Below the pieces are notes generated by a model. It was not told the origin of the DNA. It searched no databases and saw only the letters and a list, made by a program, of their open reading frames with translations. Positions 26,327-36,793 of a stretch of DNA of 64,000 bases are shown piece after piece. The stretch covers positions 744,001 through 808,000 of the forward strand of contig NC_012483.1 in NCBI RefSeq assembly GCF_000022565.1, read 5' to 3'. Origin of the DNA: Acidobacterium capsulatum ATCC 51196. Lineage in GTDB: Bacteria; Acidobacteriota; Terriglobia; Terriglobales; Acidobacteriaceae. Numbering within the stretch: the first letter of the stretch is position 1; each line of letters starts with the position of its first letter. The position numbers and the translations under genes are program-made.

Positions 26327-27184
26327 CTAGCGCTCGCCCCACTTGAGCTTGGCGCGGAGCACGTCGAAGAATCCTGTAGAGCCGAGACGTACCAGCTTGA
26401 CCGTGTAGACGGACTTGCGGCAGTGAATTTCATCGCCGACGCAGAGGGCGATGGCCTCTTGCCCATCGACGGTGAGGTAGGTCTGATCAGGGATACCCGC
26501 GACCTTCAGCTTGAGATCCGCATTGCCCTGCACCACCAGCGGGCGCAGCGTGAGCAGGTGCGGACAAACGGGTGTGACGATGAGCGCATCCACGTTGGGC
26601 GCAAGGATAGGGCCGTTCGCCGCGAGCGAGTAGGCGGTGGAGCCGGTGGGCGTGGAGATGATGACGCCATCGGCGCGGAAGGCCGCTACGAGCGCTCCGT
26701 CAAGATCGATGCGGAAGTCGCCCATGCGGGCGATGGCGCCCTTGGAGACGACAACGTCGTTGAGGGCCTCGTATTCGCAGACCTGATGGCCGTCGCGGCG
26801 CAGTTCGCAGTGGAGCATGGCGCGCTGCTCAATGTTGCAGCAGTTCTGTGCCCAGCCCTCCAGGTGACGGTAGAGATCGCCGAGCGGCACCTCGGTGAGA
26901 AAACCGAGTGAGCCAAGATTGACGCTGAGGATGGGGACGCCGGTCTTGGCAAAGACGCGTGCGGCAGCGAGCAGGGTGCCGTCTCCACCGAGCACGATGA
27001 CCAGCTCAGGATTCTCATTTGGCAGATCGGCGCGCGGCACGATGCGGGCCTCGCTGGTGTAGGTGGCCGCGATGTCGTCAATGACGGGATCATAGCCGTG
27101 GCCGTGCAACCAGGCCAACAGCTCGGGCAGCAGGCTGGCGAGTTCGTCTTTTTGCGGCTTGGCGATGACGGCGATACGACGCAT
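26327..27184 (-). CDS. nadK: NAD kinase
   Basis: A 285-residue kinase that makes NADP from NAD. The diagnostic GGDGTLLAAARVF lies near residue 65, with the conserved PTGSTAYSLAANGP and a late VDGQEAI segment. Length is normal. It lies 20 bases downstream of tlyA on the same strand, a common pair in bacteria, and both are probably co-transcribed. Confidence 0.95.
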   Translation of the reverse strand: MRRIAVIAKPQKDELASLLPELLAWLHGHGYDPVIDDIAATYTSEARIVPRADLPNENPELVIVLGGDGTLLAAARVFAKTGVPILSVNLGSLGFLTEVPLGDLYRHLEGWAQNCCNIEQRAMLHCELRRDGHQVCEYEALNDVVVSKGAIARMGDFRIDLDGALVAAFRADGVIISTPTGSTAYSLAANGPILAPNVDALIVTPVCPHLLTLRPLVVQGNADLKLKVAGIPDQTYLTVDGQEAIALCVGDEIHCRKSVYTVKLVRLGSTGFFDVLRAKLKWGER

Positions 27185-27204
27185 AAGCCCCAGTGTATCC
27201 GGTC

Positions 27205-27990
27205 TCAGGTGGCAGCGGGAGACGGTGGGCCCGCCGCTGGTAACGGCGCGAGCCAGCGGGCGTGGAGCAGGAACTCCTTGTTGCCCTCGACGCCGGTGAT
27301 GGGCGAATCGGTGATTTCGATTTCGCTGCCGCCGGTGGCGGCGACGGCCTCGCGCACGCGCTCGATGGCAAATGCATGCGCGGCGGGATCGCGCACGATG
27401 CCGCCCTTGCCGACCTGCGTGCGGCCCACTTCAAATTGAGGCTTGACGAGCAGGACGCCTTCGAGCGGCTGCGCCTCGGCGTGACGCGCCGCAATGATGA
27501 CGGCGGGCAGCACGAGTGTGGCGGAGATGAATGAAACATCCATGCCGAAGAAGCTGATGCCCGGCGGAAGATCGCCGGATTTGAGATGGCGCGCATTGGT
27601 ACGCTCAAGCAGTTGCACACGCGGATCGCGGCGCAGACTCTCGGCGATCTGGCCGTAACCGGTATCGACGGCGAGGACGCGGGCCGCGCCGTGCTGCAGC
27701 ATGCAGTCGGTGAAGCCGCCGGTGGATGCGCCGACGTCCATGCAGAAACGGCCGGTGAGATCGATGTGCCAATGGGCGAGCGCACCTTCAAGCTTGAGGC
27801 CGCCACGGCTGACGTAGCGCAGGTCTTCGCCGAGGAGGCGCAGAGTGGCGGCCTCGTCCACGGCGTGGCCGGGCTTGGTGATTTTTTGCTCATTGACGAG
27901 CACGCGGCCCGCAAGAATGAGCGCCTGCGCGCGCTCGCGCGAGGCGGCGAGGCCTTGTTCAGCGACGAGTTTGTCGAGCCGCACTTTCAT
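27205..27990 (-). CDS. tlyA: TlyA-family rRNA 2'-O-methyltransferase
   Basis: A 261-residue protein with an N-terminal S4 RNA-binding domain (RLDKLVAEQGLAASRERAQA) and a FtsJ-like methyltransferase domain with the SAM motif DVGASTGGFTDCMLQHGAA and a catalytic Lys region (LLVKPQFEVGR). TlyA enzymes methylate ribose of 16S/23S rRNA cytidines and in some species show haemolysin-like activity. It precedes nadK in a two-gene unit. Confidence 0.92.
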   Translation of the reverse strand: MKVRLDKLVAEQGLAASRERAQALILAGRVLVNEQKITKPGHAVDEAATLRLLGEDLRYVSRGGLKLEGALAHWHIDLTGRFCMDVGASTGGFTDCMLQHGAARVLAVDTGYGQIAESLRRDPRVQLLERTNARHLKSGDLPPGISFFGMDVSFISATLVLPAVIIAARHAEAQPLEGVLLVKPQFEVGRTQVGKGGIVRDPAAHAFAIERVREAVAATGGSEIEITDSPITGVEGNKEFLLHARWLAPLPAAGPPSPAAT

Positions 27991-28107
27991 GTCACTGACA
28001 ACATGCTAATTGCTCTGGCTCATCGAGCTGGCTAATTGCCATGGGAGAAAGAGTTTCGATGCAGCCCTGTCGCAAGTAGCGCTCATCCAATTAAACTGTT
28101 CACCGCT

Positions 28108-28833
28108 ATGGCAAAGAAGAAATCTGTCTCGAGCAAGCCGGTTACGCTGGCCGTCGATATTGGCGGCTCTCACATCAAGATCATGCTGCTGGACTACCGC
28201 GGCAAGCCTTTGAGCGACCGCCTGCGGCAGCCGACGCCTGTTCCGCCAACCCCGGAGAATGTGCTGGCGCTGCTGGACGGGATGCGCGCGCAGGTGGGGG
28301 ATTTTGACCGCGTGAGCATCGGATTTCCGGGCGTGGTTAAAGAAGGCATTACTTACACGGCGGCAAACCTGGACCCGGCATGGATCGGCTTCCCTTTTGC
28401 GCACGAGATCATGAAGCGCTGGCGGCGGCCCGTGCAGTTGGCTAACGATGCCGCGGTGCAGGGCTTTGGCGCGATTCGCGGCCGTGGCGTGGAGCTGGTG
28501 CTGACGCTGGGCACAGGACTCGGCTCGGCCCTGTATGTGAACGGGCATCTGTGCCCGGGGCTGGAGCTGGGGCATCATCCCTGGCGCAAGGGCCACAGCT
28601 ATGAGGACTACCTGGGCCGCGAGGGGTATGACAAGCACGGCAAGAAAAAGTGGAACAAGCACCTCGCGAAGGCGATTGAGCAGACGCTGCACACCTTCAA
28701 CTGGGACCATTTGTATCTTGGCGGCGGGAATGCGAAGAAGATTACGCTTGATCCGCAGCCGAACATCACCATTGTGAGCAATGAAGACGGGCTGACCGGC
28801 GGCGTGGCTCTGTGGCGGGATGTGTCGATTTAA
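28108..28833 (+). CDS. ppgK: polyphosphate glucokinase (ROK family)
   Basis: A 241-residue kinase starting at ATG 28108 (MAKKKSVSSKPVTLAVDIGG). The ATP/phosphate motif AVDIGGSHIK, SIGFPGVVKEG, the catalytic Asp in LANDAAVQGFG and the adenosine-type loop TLGTGLGSALY are present. The segment ELGHHPWRKGHSYEDYLG is typical of polyphosphate-dependent enzymes. It phosphorylates glucose using inorganic polyphosphate or ATP. It stands alone on the plus strand, diverging from tlyA. Confidence 0.88.
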   Translation: MAKKKSVSSKPVTLAVDIGGSHIKIMLLDYRGKPLSDRLRQPTPVPPTPENVLALLDGMRAQVGDFDRVSIGFPGVVKEGITYTAANLDPAWIGFPFAHEIMKRWRRPVQLANDAAVQGFGAIRGRGVELVLTLGTGLGSALYVNGHLCPGLELGHHPWRKGHSYEDYLGREGYDKHGKKKWNKHLAKAIEQTLHTFNWDHLYLGGGNAKKITLDPQPNITIVSNEDGLTGGVALWRDVSI

Positions 28834-28883
28834 GCAGCTCATGGAAGATGCAGTCTGAAGGCGCGAGTTCTGCAAAAAGATGC

Positions 28884-28948
28884 CCTCAGGGGCTAAAGCC
28901 CGGAGGTGCAATGCCTATGGAACGCACGGGCTGAAGCCCGTGCCCTTC
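28884..28948. repeat. bipartite REP-like extragenic palindrome, copy 2
   Basis: Hairpin GGGCTAAAGCCC then, after about 22 bases including TGCAATG, hairpin GCACGGGCTGAAGCCCGTGC. Same two-part layout and inner sequence as 15685-15742. It lies after ppgK and before the methyltransferase-like gene. Confidence 0.7.
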
Positions 28949-29051
28949 AGAGAATGAATTCCGCTCAGGTCTTTTGACAAGCTGCATGAGGGGCGGCTGA
29001 ACATTTCGGGCATCTGTTGCGTACCTATGACAGCAGGCCCGGGGGTGGCGA

Positions 29052-29630
29052 TTGTACGTGTTTGTCGCGCACTGGATCACAGTGCTGTGGGATGTGTGGC
29101 TGGCGCTGTGGCTGCTGGCGGCCTTTACCTCAAAACGCACGGTGCAGCGGCAGAGCCAGAATTCGAGGCTGGCGCAGGCGGCGCTGATGGTGTTTGGCTT
29201 CTACCTGATCTTCGGGCCGGTGCGGTGGATTCCTGCCTCGGGCTTGAAGCGCGCGATTTTTGCAGCCGACGATACGACCGCGTGGATAGGGCTGGCGCTG
29301 GTGGCGGCTGGCATGCTCTTCAGCTTCTGGGCGCGGGCCGTGATCGGGCGCAACTGGAGCGGCACCGTGACACTCAAGGAAAATCATGAACTGGTGAAGC
29401 GCGGGCCTTACCGGCTGGTGCGGCACCCGATCTATACCGGCCTGCTGGCCGCGGCCGCGGGCACGGCGGTGATCTATCTGCGGCCCATGGGATTTGTGGG
29501 TGTGCTGGTGATTGCGGTGAGCTTCTGGTACAAGCTGCGAACGGAGGAGCGGTTTATGGTGCAGCAGTTTGGCGAGGAGTACGAGCAGTACCGCATGCAG
29601 GTGCGGGCGCTGATTCCGTTTGTGCTGTAA
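29052..29630 (+). CDS. isoprenylcysteine methyltransferase-like membrane protein
   Basis: A 192-residue polytopic protein with about five membrane helices. The C-terminal block ELVKRGPYRLVRHPIYTG followed by GEEYEQYRMQVR is the SAM-binding ICMT/PEMT-type signature ('RHP-Y-G ... E-F--Y'). In bacteria such proteins methylate unknown lipids or small molecules; the substrate is not known here. The start is a TTG at 29052 and could be different. It is followed at once by a bidirectional terminator. Confidence 0.82.
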   Translation: MYVFVAHWITVLWDVWLALWLLAAFTSKRTVQRQSQNSRLAQAALMVFGFYLIFGPVRWIPASGLKRAIFAADDTTAWIGLALVAAGMLFSFWARAVIGRNWSGTVTLKENHELVKRGPYRLVRHPIYTGLLAAAAGTAVIYLRPMGFVGVLVIAVSFWYKLRTEERFMVQQFGEEYEQYRMQVRALIPFVL

Positions 29631-29635
29631 AGAGA

Positions 29636-29672
29636 AAATCCCCATCGGCGTGGTGTGAGCCGATGGGGATTT
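29636..29672 (+). terminator. bidirectional terminator between convergent genes
   Basis: AAATCCCCATCGGC (29636-29649) pairs with GCCGATGGGGATTT (29659-29672) around a 9-base loop. With A-tract on one side and T-tract on the other, it serves both the plus-strand methyltransferase-like gene and minus-strand carB. Confidence 0.85.
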
Positions 29673-29696
29673 GTTGTGTCTGGCTATGTATTTGCG

Positions 29697-32600
29697 CTAC
29701 TTCACCGCGTGCCCGGCATGCAGCAACTGCAGCGGATTGACGGTGATGTGCTTGCGCTGCGAAGCGGCAATGCCCTCGGCCGCGGCGCGAGCCGCCGCGA
29801 TGGTGGTGATGGTGGGAATGCGCTGCAGCACAGCGGCGCGGCGAATGGCCTGCTCGTCAAAGAAGGTATCCTGCCCGCGCGGCGTGTTGATGATGAGCTG
29901 AATGCGCTGCCCCTTGATGAGATCGACGATGTTGGGACGGCCTTCCTTGACCTTGTAGACCGACTCGGCCTGGATGCCTGCCTTGTGCAGCACCTTGGCT
30001 GTGCCCTCGGTAGCGACGATCTGGAAGCCGAGGTCGATGTACTGCTTGGCAAGCGGCACGAGCGCGGCCTTGTCATGGTCATTGACGCTGAAGAAGACGG
30101 TGCCGGAACTGGGCAGAATCAAACCAGCGGAGAGCTGCGCCTTGGCGAAGGCTTCGCCAAAGTTGTCAGCCACGCCCATGACTTCGCCGGTGGACTTCAT
30201 CTCGGGACCGAGGACGGTGTCCACGCCCGGGAACTTGTTCCAGGGGAAGACGGGCGACTTGACGTAGTAGTGCGCGCCGGTGCCGAGGTCTTTGCCGGAG
30301 GCGATATTCTCTGGCAGGAACTCGCTCAGCTTGCGGCCGGTCATGAGGCGCGAGGCAATCTTGGCGAGCGGCACGCCGGTGGCCTTGGAGACATAAGGCA
30401 CGGTGCGCGAGGCGCGCGGATTGACCTCGATGACGTAGACCTTGTCGCGCTGGATGGCGAACTGCAGATTGACGAGGCCGATGACCTTGAGCGAGAGCGC
30501 GAGCTTGCGCGTGTAGTCGCGGATGGTGTCGAGGACCTGAGGCGCGAGATCGACCGCCGGAAGCACGCAGGAAGAGTCGCCGGAGTGGATGCCGGCCTCT
30601 TCAATGTGCTGCATGATGCCGGCAATGACGACATCGGTGCCATCGCAGAGCGCGTCCACATCGACCTCGACCGCGTCTTCGAGGAAGTGGTCGATGAGGA
30701 TGGGGCGTTCCTGCGAGTACTCGACGGCTTCCTTCATGTAGTGCGAGACGGCGGCGGCATCGTAGGCGATGACCATGGCGCGTCCGCCAAGCACGTAGGA
30801 GGGCCGCACGAGCACCGGGTAGCCGATGCGCTCGGCTGAGGCGAGCGCTTCTTCCACGCTGGTGGCGGTGGCGCCCTGCGGCTGCGGAATTTGTAACTGT
30901 TCGAGTAGCTTTCCGAAGCTCTTGCGATCTTCGGCAAGGTCAATGGACTCAGGCGAGGTGCCGATGATCTTGACGCCGGCCTGCTTGAGGCGGAGCGCGA
31001 GGTTCAAGGGCGTCTGGCCGCCGAACTGCACGATCATGCCGGCATCGGCACCGTTGGCGGTCTCGTGCTCGTAGATGGCGAGCACGTCCTCGAGGGTCAG
31101 CGGCTCAAAGTAGAGGCGGTCGCTGGTGTCGTAATCCGTCGAGACGGTCTCGGGATTGCAGTTCACCATGATGGCTTCAAAGCCGTCTTCCTTGAGAGCA
31201 AAGGCGGCGTGGCAGCAGCAGTAATCGAACTCAATTCCCTGCCCGATGCGGTTGGGACCGCTGCCGAGAATGATGACCTTGCGCTTGTCCGTCTGGGGCG
31301 CTTCGTCCTCTTCCTCGTAGCTGGAATAGAAGTAGGGCGTGGCGCTTTCGAACTCCGCGGCGCAGGTATCGACGAGCTTATAGATTGGGCGGATACCGTG
31401 GCCCTGGCGCAGCTCGCGGACCTTAGCGACACCCTCATTGCCGGTCAGGCCCCATACTTCAGCCAGGCGCTCGTCGGAGATGCCCATGCGCTTGGCTTTA
31501 CGTAACTGCTCTGGTGACACATTGTCGAAGGTGGCGTCGCCGATGGCCGCGATGGTGTCGGTGATCTCCTTGATCTGGTAGAGGAACCAGGGGTCCATGG
31601 AGGTCATGCGGGCAACTTCGCGCACGGAGAGCCCCTGGCGGAAGGCGAAGCGCACGTAGTTGAGGCGCTCGGGCTGCGGCGTGACGAGGCGCTGGGTGAG
31701 GCGGCGCGGCTCGAGCACCTCTGCCCCGACGCGCTTGCCGGTTTCGAGCGAGCGCAGGGCCTTCATGAGCGACTCTTTGAAGGTACGGCCGATGGCCATG
31801 ACTTCGCCCACGGACTTCATCTGCGGGCCGAGGTTTTCGTCGGCGCCCGGGAACTTCTCGAACTGCCACTTGGGAATCTTGGTGACAACGTAATCGATGG
31901 TCGGCTCGAAGCAGGCCGGGGTCATCCTGGTGATGTCGTTGGGAATTTCATCAAGGGTGTAACCGACGGCGAGCTTGGCAGCGATCTTGGCGATGGGAAA
32001 GCCGGTGGCCTTGGATGCCAGCGCCGAGGAGCGCGAGACGCGCGGGTTCATCTCAATGACGGTCATGCGGCCGGTTTGTGGATTGACGGCAAACTGCACG
32101 TTGGAGCCGCCGGTCTCGACGCCGATCTCGCGCATGACGAGGAGGGCGGCGTCGCGCATGGCCTGGTATTCGCGATCGGTGAGCGTCTGCGCGGGCGCAA
32201 CGGTGATGGAGTCGCCGGTGTGCACACCCATCGGGTCCATATTTTCAATGGAGCAGATGATGATGACGTTGTCGGCGAGGTCGCGCATGACCTCCAGCTC
32301 GTATTCCTTCCAGCCGAGAACGGATTCCTCGATGAGGCACTCGTGGACGGGTGAGAGGTCGAGGCCGCGGGCGAGTATCTCCATGAGCTCTTCGCGGTTG
32401 TAGCCGATGCCGCCGCCGGAGCCGCCCAGGGTGAACGAGGGGCGGATGATGACCGGGAAGCCGATTTTAGTGGCGAATTCGAGGCCGTCGCGAATGTTGT
32501 TGACCAGAGCGGAGCGCGGCACATCGAGGCCGATGCGCGTCATCGCGTCCTTGAAGAGCAGACGGTCTTCGGCCTTCTTGATGGCATCGAGCTTGGCGCC

Positions 32601-32978
32601 GATGAGTTCGACGCCGTATTTGTCGAGGATGCCGGCATCGGCCAGCTCGACGGCGAGATTGAGCGCGGTCTGTCCGCCGACGGTGGGCAGCACGGCAAAC
32701 TTGCCGTTGGAGCCGCTGGCGGCGAGCATTTCGGCCTCGATGCGCAGGATCTCGTCGAGATATTTGACCGTGAGCGGCTCGATGTAGGTGCGGTCGGCGA
32801 GCTCAGGGTCGGTCATGATGGTGGCCGGGTTGGAGTTGACCAACACCACCTCATAGCCCTCGGCCTTGAGCGCCTTGCAGGCCTGGGTGCCGGAGTAGTC
32901 GAACTCGGCGGACTGGCCAATGACGATCGGCCCGGAGCCGATCACGAGAATCTTGCGGATGTCATTCCTGCGTGGCAT
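29697..32978 (-). CDS. carB: carbamoyl-phosphate synthase, large subunit
   Basis: A 1093-residue enzyme with the duplicated ATP-grasp layout of CarB. The N-terminal half starts [20 protein letters not shown]; the second half has [20 protein letters not shown]; both carry substrate loops and '[10 protein letters not shown]'-type metal sites. The C-terminal MGS-like allosteric domain is at about 960-1075. It makes carbamoyl phosphate for pyrimidine and arginine synthesis with CarA. Its start codon overlaps the carA stop (TAATG), so the pair is translationally coupled. Confidence 0.97.
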   Translation of the reverse strand: MPRRNDIRKILVIGSGPIVIGQSAEFDYSGTQACKALKAEGYEVVLVNSNPATIMTDPELADRTYIEPLTVKYLDEILRIEAEMLAASGSNGKFAVLPTVGGQTALNLAVELADAGILDKYGVELIGAKLDAIKKAEDRLLFKDAMTRIGLDVPRSALVNNIRDGLEFATKIGFPVIIRPSFTLGGSGGGIGYNREELMEILARGLDLSPVHECLIEESVLGWKEYELEVMRDLADNVIIICSIENMDPMGVHTGDSITVAPAQTLTDREYQAMRDAALLVMREIGVETGGSNVQFAVNPQTGRMTVIEMNPRVSRSSALASKATGFPIAKIAAKLAVGYTLDEIPNDITRMTPACFEPTIDYVVTKIPKWQFEKFPGADENLGPQMKSVGEVMAIGRTFKESLMKALRSLETGKRVGAEVLEPRRLTQRLVTPQPERLNYVRFAFRQGLSVREVARMTSMDPWFLYQIKEITDTIAAIGDATFDNVSPEQLRKAKRMGISDERLAEVWGLTGNEGVAKVRELRQGHGIRPIYKLVDTCAAEFESATPYFYSSYEEEDEAPQTDKRKVIILGSGPNRIGQGIEFDYCCCHAAFALKEDGFEAIMVNCNPETVSTDYDTSDRLYFEPLTLEDVLAIYEHETANGADAGMIVQFGGQTPLNLALRLKQAGVKIIGTSPESIDLAEDRKSFGKLLEQLQIPQPQGATATSVEEALASAERIGYPVLVRPSYVLGGRAMVIAYDAAAVSHYMKEAVEYSQERPILIDHFLEDAVEVDVDALCDGTDVVIAGIMQHIEEAGIHSGDSSCVLPAVDLAPQVLDTIRDYTRKLALSLKVIGLVNLQFAIQRDKVYVIEVNPRASRTVPYVSKATGVPLAKIASRLMTGRKLSEFLPENIASGKDLGTGAHYYVKSPVFPWNKFPGVDTVLGPEMKSTGEVMGVADNFGEAFAKAQLSAGLILPSSGTVFFSVNDHDKAALVPLAKQYIDLGFQIVATEGTAKVLHKAGIQAESVYKVKEGRPNIVDLIKGQRIQLIINTPRGQDTFFDEQAIRRAAVLQRIPTITTIAAARAAAEGIAASQRKHITVNPLQLLHAGHAVK

Positions 32979-34108
32979 TACTTCTTCCAGTCCTCCATCA
33001 TCTTTCTGAAATCCCGGAAGAGGTAGTGCGAGTCATGCGGGCCGGGGCTCGCCTCGGGATGGTATTGCACGCTGAAGAGCGGCATATTGCGATGGCGCAG
33101 GCCTTCGAGCGTGTTGTCATTCAGATCGATGTGCGTCAGATCGACTTCGCTGGTGTTGATGGAATCGGGATCGACGGCGAAGTTGTGGTTGTGGCAGGTG
33201 ATCTCAACCTTGCCCGTCTCAGTGCATTTGACCGGATGGTTGCCGCCGTGGTGGCCGAAACGCAGCTTGTAGGTCTTGCCGCCAAGGGCCAGGCCGATAA
33301 GCTGATGACCAAGGCAGATGCCGAACATGGGCTTGCGGCCAGCGAGCTGGCGGATATTCTCTTGCGCGTAGGTGACCGGCTCGGGATCGCCGGGGCCATT
33401 CGACAGAAAGATGCCGTCAGGATTGAGCGACAGCACATCTTCCGCAGAGGTTTGCGCCGGAACCACCGTGACGCGGCAGCCTTCGCGCGAGAGCATGCGC
33501 AGGATGTTCTTCTTGATGCCGAAGTCGTAGGCGACCACGTGCAGGTCAGGCCGTTCGGGGGCGATGACCAGATCCTCCTGATGGAGGGGATCGTGGATGT
33601 CATGCTCCCATTCGTAGCGGGCCTTGGTGGTGACGACGCTGGCGAGATCGGTGCCGTCCATTTTGCGCAGCGAACGCGCCTTCTGGACGAGGACATCAGG
33701 ATCGGTCTCAATGGACGAGATGACGCCGCGCATGACGCCGTGGTTGCGCAAGTGGCGCACGACGGCGCGGGTGTCGATTTCAGAGATGACGGGAACCTTG
33801 AAGCGTTCCAGATACTCGTCGGCGACCTGCTGGGAACGCCAATTGGAGCTGATGGGAGAAAATTCGCGGGTCACCAGACCCTCGATATAGGGCTGGTTCG
33901 CTTCATTGTCGGCGTGGTTGGTGCCGTAGTTGCCAATTTGAGGATTGGTCAGTACGACAATCTGTCCGGCATAGGAGGGGTCAGTAAAAATCTCCTGATA
34001 GCCGGTCAATGAGGTATTGAAAACAACTTCGCCATAGCACTCGCCGCGCGCGCCGTGGCCCTCACCGCGGAAGATGCGCCCGTCTTCGAGCGCAAGGATC
34101 GCCTGCAT
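32978..34108 (-). CDS. carA: carbamoyl-phosphate synthase, small (glutaminase) subunit
   Basis: A 376-residue protein starting at ATG 34108 ([19 protein letters not shown]). The N-terminal CarA domain has [20 protein letters not shown]. The class I glutaminase domain has the catalytic Cys in [17 protein letters not shown], with the His/Glu pair in the [16 protein letters not shown] segment. It feeds ammonia from glutamine to CarB. A Met eight codons upstream is possible but gives an atypical N-terminus. It is the first gene of the carAB unit. Confidence 0.96.
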   Translation of the reverse strand: MQAILALEDGRIFRGEGHGARGECYGEVVFNTSLTGYQEIFTDPSYAGQIVVLTNPQIGNYGTNHADNEANQPYIEGLVTREFSPISSNWRSQQVADEYLERFKVPVISEIDTRAVVRHLRNHGVMRGVISSIETDPDVLVQKARSLRKMDGTDLASVVTTKARYEWEHDIHDPLHQEDLVIAPERPDLHVVAYDFGIKKNILRMLSREGCRVTVVPAQTSAEDVLSLNPDGIFLSNGPGDPEPVTYAQENIRQLAGRKPMFGICLGHQLIGLALGGKTYKLRFGHHGGNHPVKCTETGKVEITCHNHNFAVDPDSINTSEVDLTHIDLNDNTLEGLRHRNMPLFSVQYHPEASPGPHDSHYLFRDFRKMMEDWKK

Positions 34109-34250
34109 CGGTTCTCCGAGGAGTGGATTCAATAGATTTTAGCAGTCAATCGGGGAGGAATTCGCGCTTTGTTGAGGAATTTCTGCGCGGGGCGGCAAAA
34201 GGGCTGGAAGAGCCGGAGATGTGTGGAGGGAAGAAGGATGGAAAGGTGAA

Positions 34251-34280
34251 GCCGGCTCTGGAGGGATGTCCGGAGCCGGC
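34251..34280 (-). terminator. hairpin after the TolC-like gene (minus strand)
   Basis: GCCGGCTC (34251-34258) and GAGCCGGC (34273-34280) pair, with an inner GGA/TCC extension. It lies 16 bases past the stop of the minus-strand outer membrane protein gene. The following T-content is weak, so confidence is moderate. Confidence 0.45.
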
Positions 34281-34295
34281 GGAGTGGAACGAGAG

Positions 34296-36506
34296 TTACC
34301 GGCTGCCGATTTTTCCGTTGGGGGCAGGCTTTTCCGGCTCGGGCACGGGTTGCTGCTTCTGCTTTTGCAACTGCTGCTTCTGGCCCGGCAGGTTCACGAC
34401 CGGCATGGCGGGAGCGGGTTCGACGCCGGGAATGGTGGGCGGCGTGCTGATTTTTCCGGTTGCGGCATCGACGATGGAGATGCCGTAGCGGTCGAGCGTG
34501 GTGCCGAGCAACTGCGCCAGTTCGGCGCGGTCTGTCGCGTACTTGGCCGTGGCGGAGAGCAGGCTGCTTTCCGCATTGGAGAGGTTCTTCTCCTGCAGGA
34601 GCACGTCAGCCGAGGTGGCCGCGCCGAGATGCAGCTTTTTGATGGCGGCGTCGAGGCTCTGCTTGTTGTAGTTGCGGTTGGCGATCGCGGACTGCACGGC
34701 GGCTCGGTCATTGGTGAGTGCGTACTGGCCGTTGATGATCTGCATGCGAATCTGCACGTAAATCTGCTGCAGGCGCATCTCCTCCTGCTGGTACTCGATG
34801 CGGGAACGTTCTTCGAGCGCCTGGGCGGTGCGGTTGCGGATGGGAATATTCAGGTTGAAGAGCACGCCCTTGTTGGGGCCGGAGCTGTTGAAGAGATTCC
34901 CGAAGACGTGAGGGTAATTGGTATTGGGCAGGCTCTGGCAGATGTTGGTGGTGCTCTGGACGCCAAAGATGGAATTGGAGCAGACCGGGCTGACCGCGCC
35001 GCCTACCGCCTGGGCTCCGTAGAACGCGGAGACATCGAGCGTTGGCAGCATACCGTTCTTGACGGCCTTGAGCGTGAGTTGGTCGTTCTTAAGGGTCAGC
35101 ATGGCCTGCTCGACCGAGGGGCTGTTCTGATCGGCCTCGCGAACGAGTTCATTGACGGAGGCGTCCTCTTCGGGCGTCTCGATCATGTTGACGCGATCGG
35201 TGGGAATGACGGGCGCGCTGGCCACGGTGGGGTCGCTCAAGTTGCGGCTGATGGCCTGCTTCATGACGAGTTGCTGGTACTCGAGCGTGCTCTGGGACTG
35301 GATGAGGGCCTGCTCGTCACTGGCGTGCTGGCTGCGCACGTTGACCAGATCGAGTGGAGCGATGGCGCCGGCCTGCAACTGCTTTTCGTCATCCTTGACG
35401 AGGCTGCCCGATTGCTGGGCGGCGCGCTGCTTGGCGGCCACGTCCTCATAGGCGCCGACGAGGCCCCAGTAGATGTTCTCCACCTGATTGATGGTGTAGA
35501 GCAACTGGGCTCGGAAGGCGGAGTCAGCAATGCGGCGGTCATTGGTGGCCTGCACCATGAAGCGGCGGTTGATGCCGAGTCCAAAGCCCTGCAGCAGGTG
35601 CTGCGTGATCTCGGCATTGAAGGTGGACTGTAGCGTCGGGCTGTAGACGTTGAAGGGGTTATTCGTGGTCAGCCGCGTGTTGTTGAAGGTTACCTGCAGG
35701 GCGGTGCCGGTGGAGAAGCCCTGATTGTAGGTGAAGTTGTACGAATCGGTGTTGCTGTTGATGGCGGGAAGGCCGCCGCTGAAGAGGACGTTTTGCTGCG
35801 GCGTCTGCTCCCGGTTGAGCTCGACCTGAGCCTGCAGGGTGGGGTCGAGATTTTCTGGCGTGGGGCCCGCGCCGTTGGCCGAGAGGGTGAGTCCGCCGGA
35901 GCCCGCGCCTGCTCCGCCGGAGCCGGTGCTGGTGCCGCCCGGGCCACCGCCCGCGGCTGCGCTAACGGTGGAGGTGCTGCCGCCCTGCGTGCCGGTGACC
36001 AGGCCGGAGTTGACGCCGAAGAGGCTGGAGCCGGCGTGCGCGCGCAGGATGTCAGTGTCGGCGATATCGAGATTGAGCCGCTGGATGGCGATGTCGTAGT
36101 TGTTCTCAAGCGCGAGCAGCACGGCGTCACTGAGGCTGAGATAAATCTTGCCGTTGCGGATGAGGTCTTTGAGGTGCAGGCCGTTCAGATAGTTGTTGGT
36201 GTTGGGCATGCGGCCGGGAAAGTAGGGCGCCACGGGACTGGGAAAATAGCCGCGTCCGACGGCATAGTTATGCGCGGAGGGCCGCAGGTAAAGCGGCTCG
36301 GTGTAATTCGGGCCGGGCGCCATGGGCATGGCATTCATGGCCGGAGCCTGCTGCGGGGTCTGCTGCTGCCCGACCCCAAGGCCCAATGCATAACTGGGAG
36401 CCGTGCTTGCCATGAGGCATGCAATTGCCGCCCAGACCTTGATCTTTCCTAATGCGGAGGAAGACTGCTGTTTCTGCTGTGATTCAAGGTCCTTCTGCAC
36501 GCTCAT
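34296..36506 (-). CDS. TolC-family outer membrane protein
   Basis: A 736-residue protein starting at ATG 36506 after AGAGGAG, with a signal peptide ending SYALG. Two outer-membrane efflux protein repeats of long alpha-helices and beta segments are visible: SLSDAVLLALENNYDIAIQR near residue 125 and LGAATSADVLLQEKNLSNAE near 650. The protein is longer than a typical TolC because of a Gly/Ser/Thr-rich insert near residues 165-215 (GGGPGGTSTGSGGAGAGSGG) and a Gln/Pro-rich tail. It probably forms an export channel, but no pump genes are adjacent. Confidence 0.85.
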   Translation of the reverse strand: MSVQKDLESQQKQQSSSALGKIKVWAAIACLMASTAPSYALGLGVGQQQTPQQAPAMNAMPMAPGPNYTEPLYLRPSAHNYAVGRGYFPSPVAPYFPGRMPNTNNYLNGLHLKDLIRNGKIYLSLSDAVLLALENNYDIAIQRLNLDIADTDILRAHAGSSLFGVNSGLVTGTQGGSTSTVSAAAGGGPGGTSTGSGGAGAGSGGLTLSANGAGPTPENLDPTLQAQVELNREQTPQQNVLFSGGLPAINSNTDSYNFTYNQGFSTGTALQVTFNNTRLTTNNPFNVYSPTLQSTFNAEITQHLLQGFGLGINRRFMVQATNDRRIADSAFRAQLLYTINQVENIYWGLVGAYEDVAAKQRAAQQSGSLVKDDEKQLQAGAIAPLDLVNVRSQHASDEQALIQSQSTLEYQQLVMKQAISRNLSDPTVASAPVIPTDRVNMIETPEEDASVNELVREADQNSPSVEQAMLTLKNDQLTLKAVKNGMLPTLDVSAFYGAQAVGGAVSPVCSNSIFGVQSTTNICQSLPNTNYPHVFGNLFNSSGPNKGVLFNLNIPIRNRTAQALEERSRIEYQQEEMRLQQIYVQIRMQIINGQYALTNDRAAVQSAIANRNYNKQSLDAAIKKLHLGAATSADVLLQEKNLSNAESSLLSATAKYATDRAELAQLLGTTLDRYGISIVDAATGKISTPPTIPGVEPAPAMPVVNLPGQKQQLQKQKQQPVPEPEKPAPNGKIGSR

Positions 36507-36793
36507 TCGCTCCTCTTCTCTTCCCTTGCTGCTGCTGTTTGGTCTGCAGGGCACTACAGACGGCCCGCGACGCGTATTGTCCAGCTATACGCTACTTCCC
36601 TGGTTCCGGTTCCCGAATTCTGGCCGGAAAACATTTGCAATCTCAACCCTCGAGACAGCCGCGCACAAAAACGGCATAACGATGCACAGATGACTCGAAT
36701 TGCCGGGAAGCCTGAGTATACCTTGGAGTTACACCTCTTATGGAGTGCGGAGATCAGAGGAGATAGCGGCCTCGCCAGGCTGGGGAAAGACAC

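Noticed and set aside
29655-30839. Plus-strand frame of about 390 codons opposite carB
   Set aside because: Shadow of carB; no family features and it overlaps conserved ATP-grasp sequence.
34221-35633. Plus-strand frame of 470 codons opposite the TolC-like gene
   Set aside because: Antisense shadow; low-complexity product, while the minus strand has a signal peptide and family repeats.
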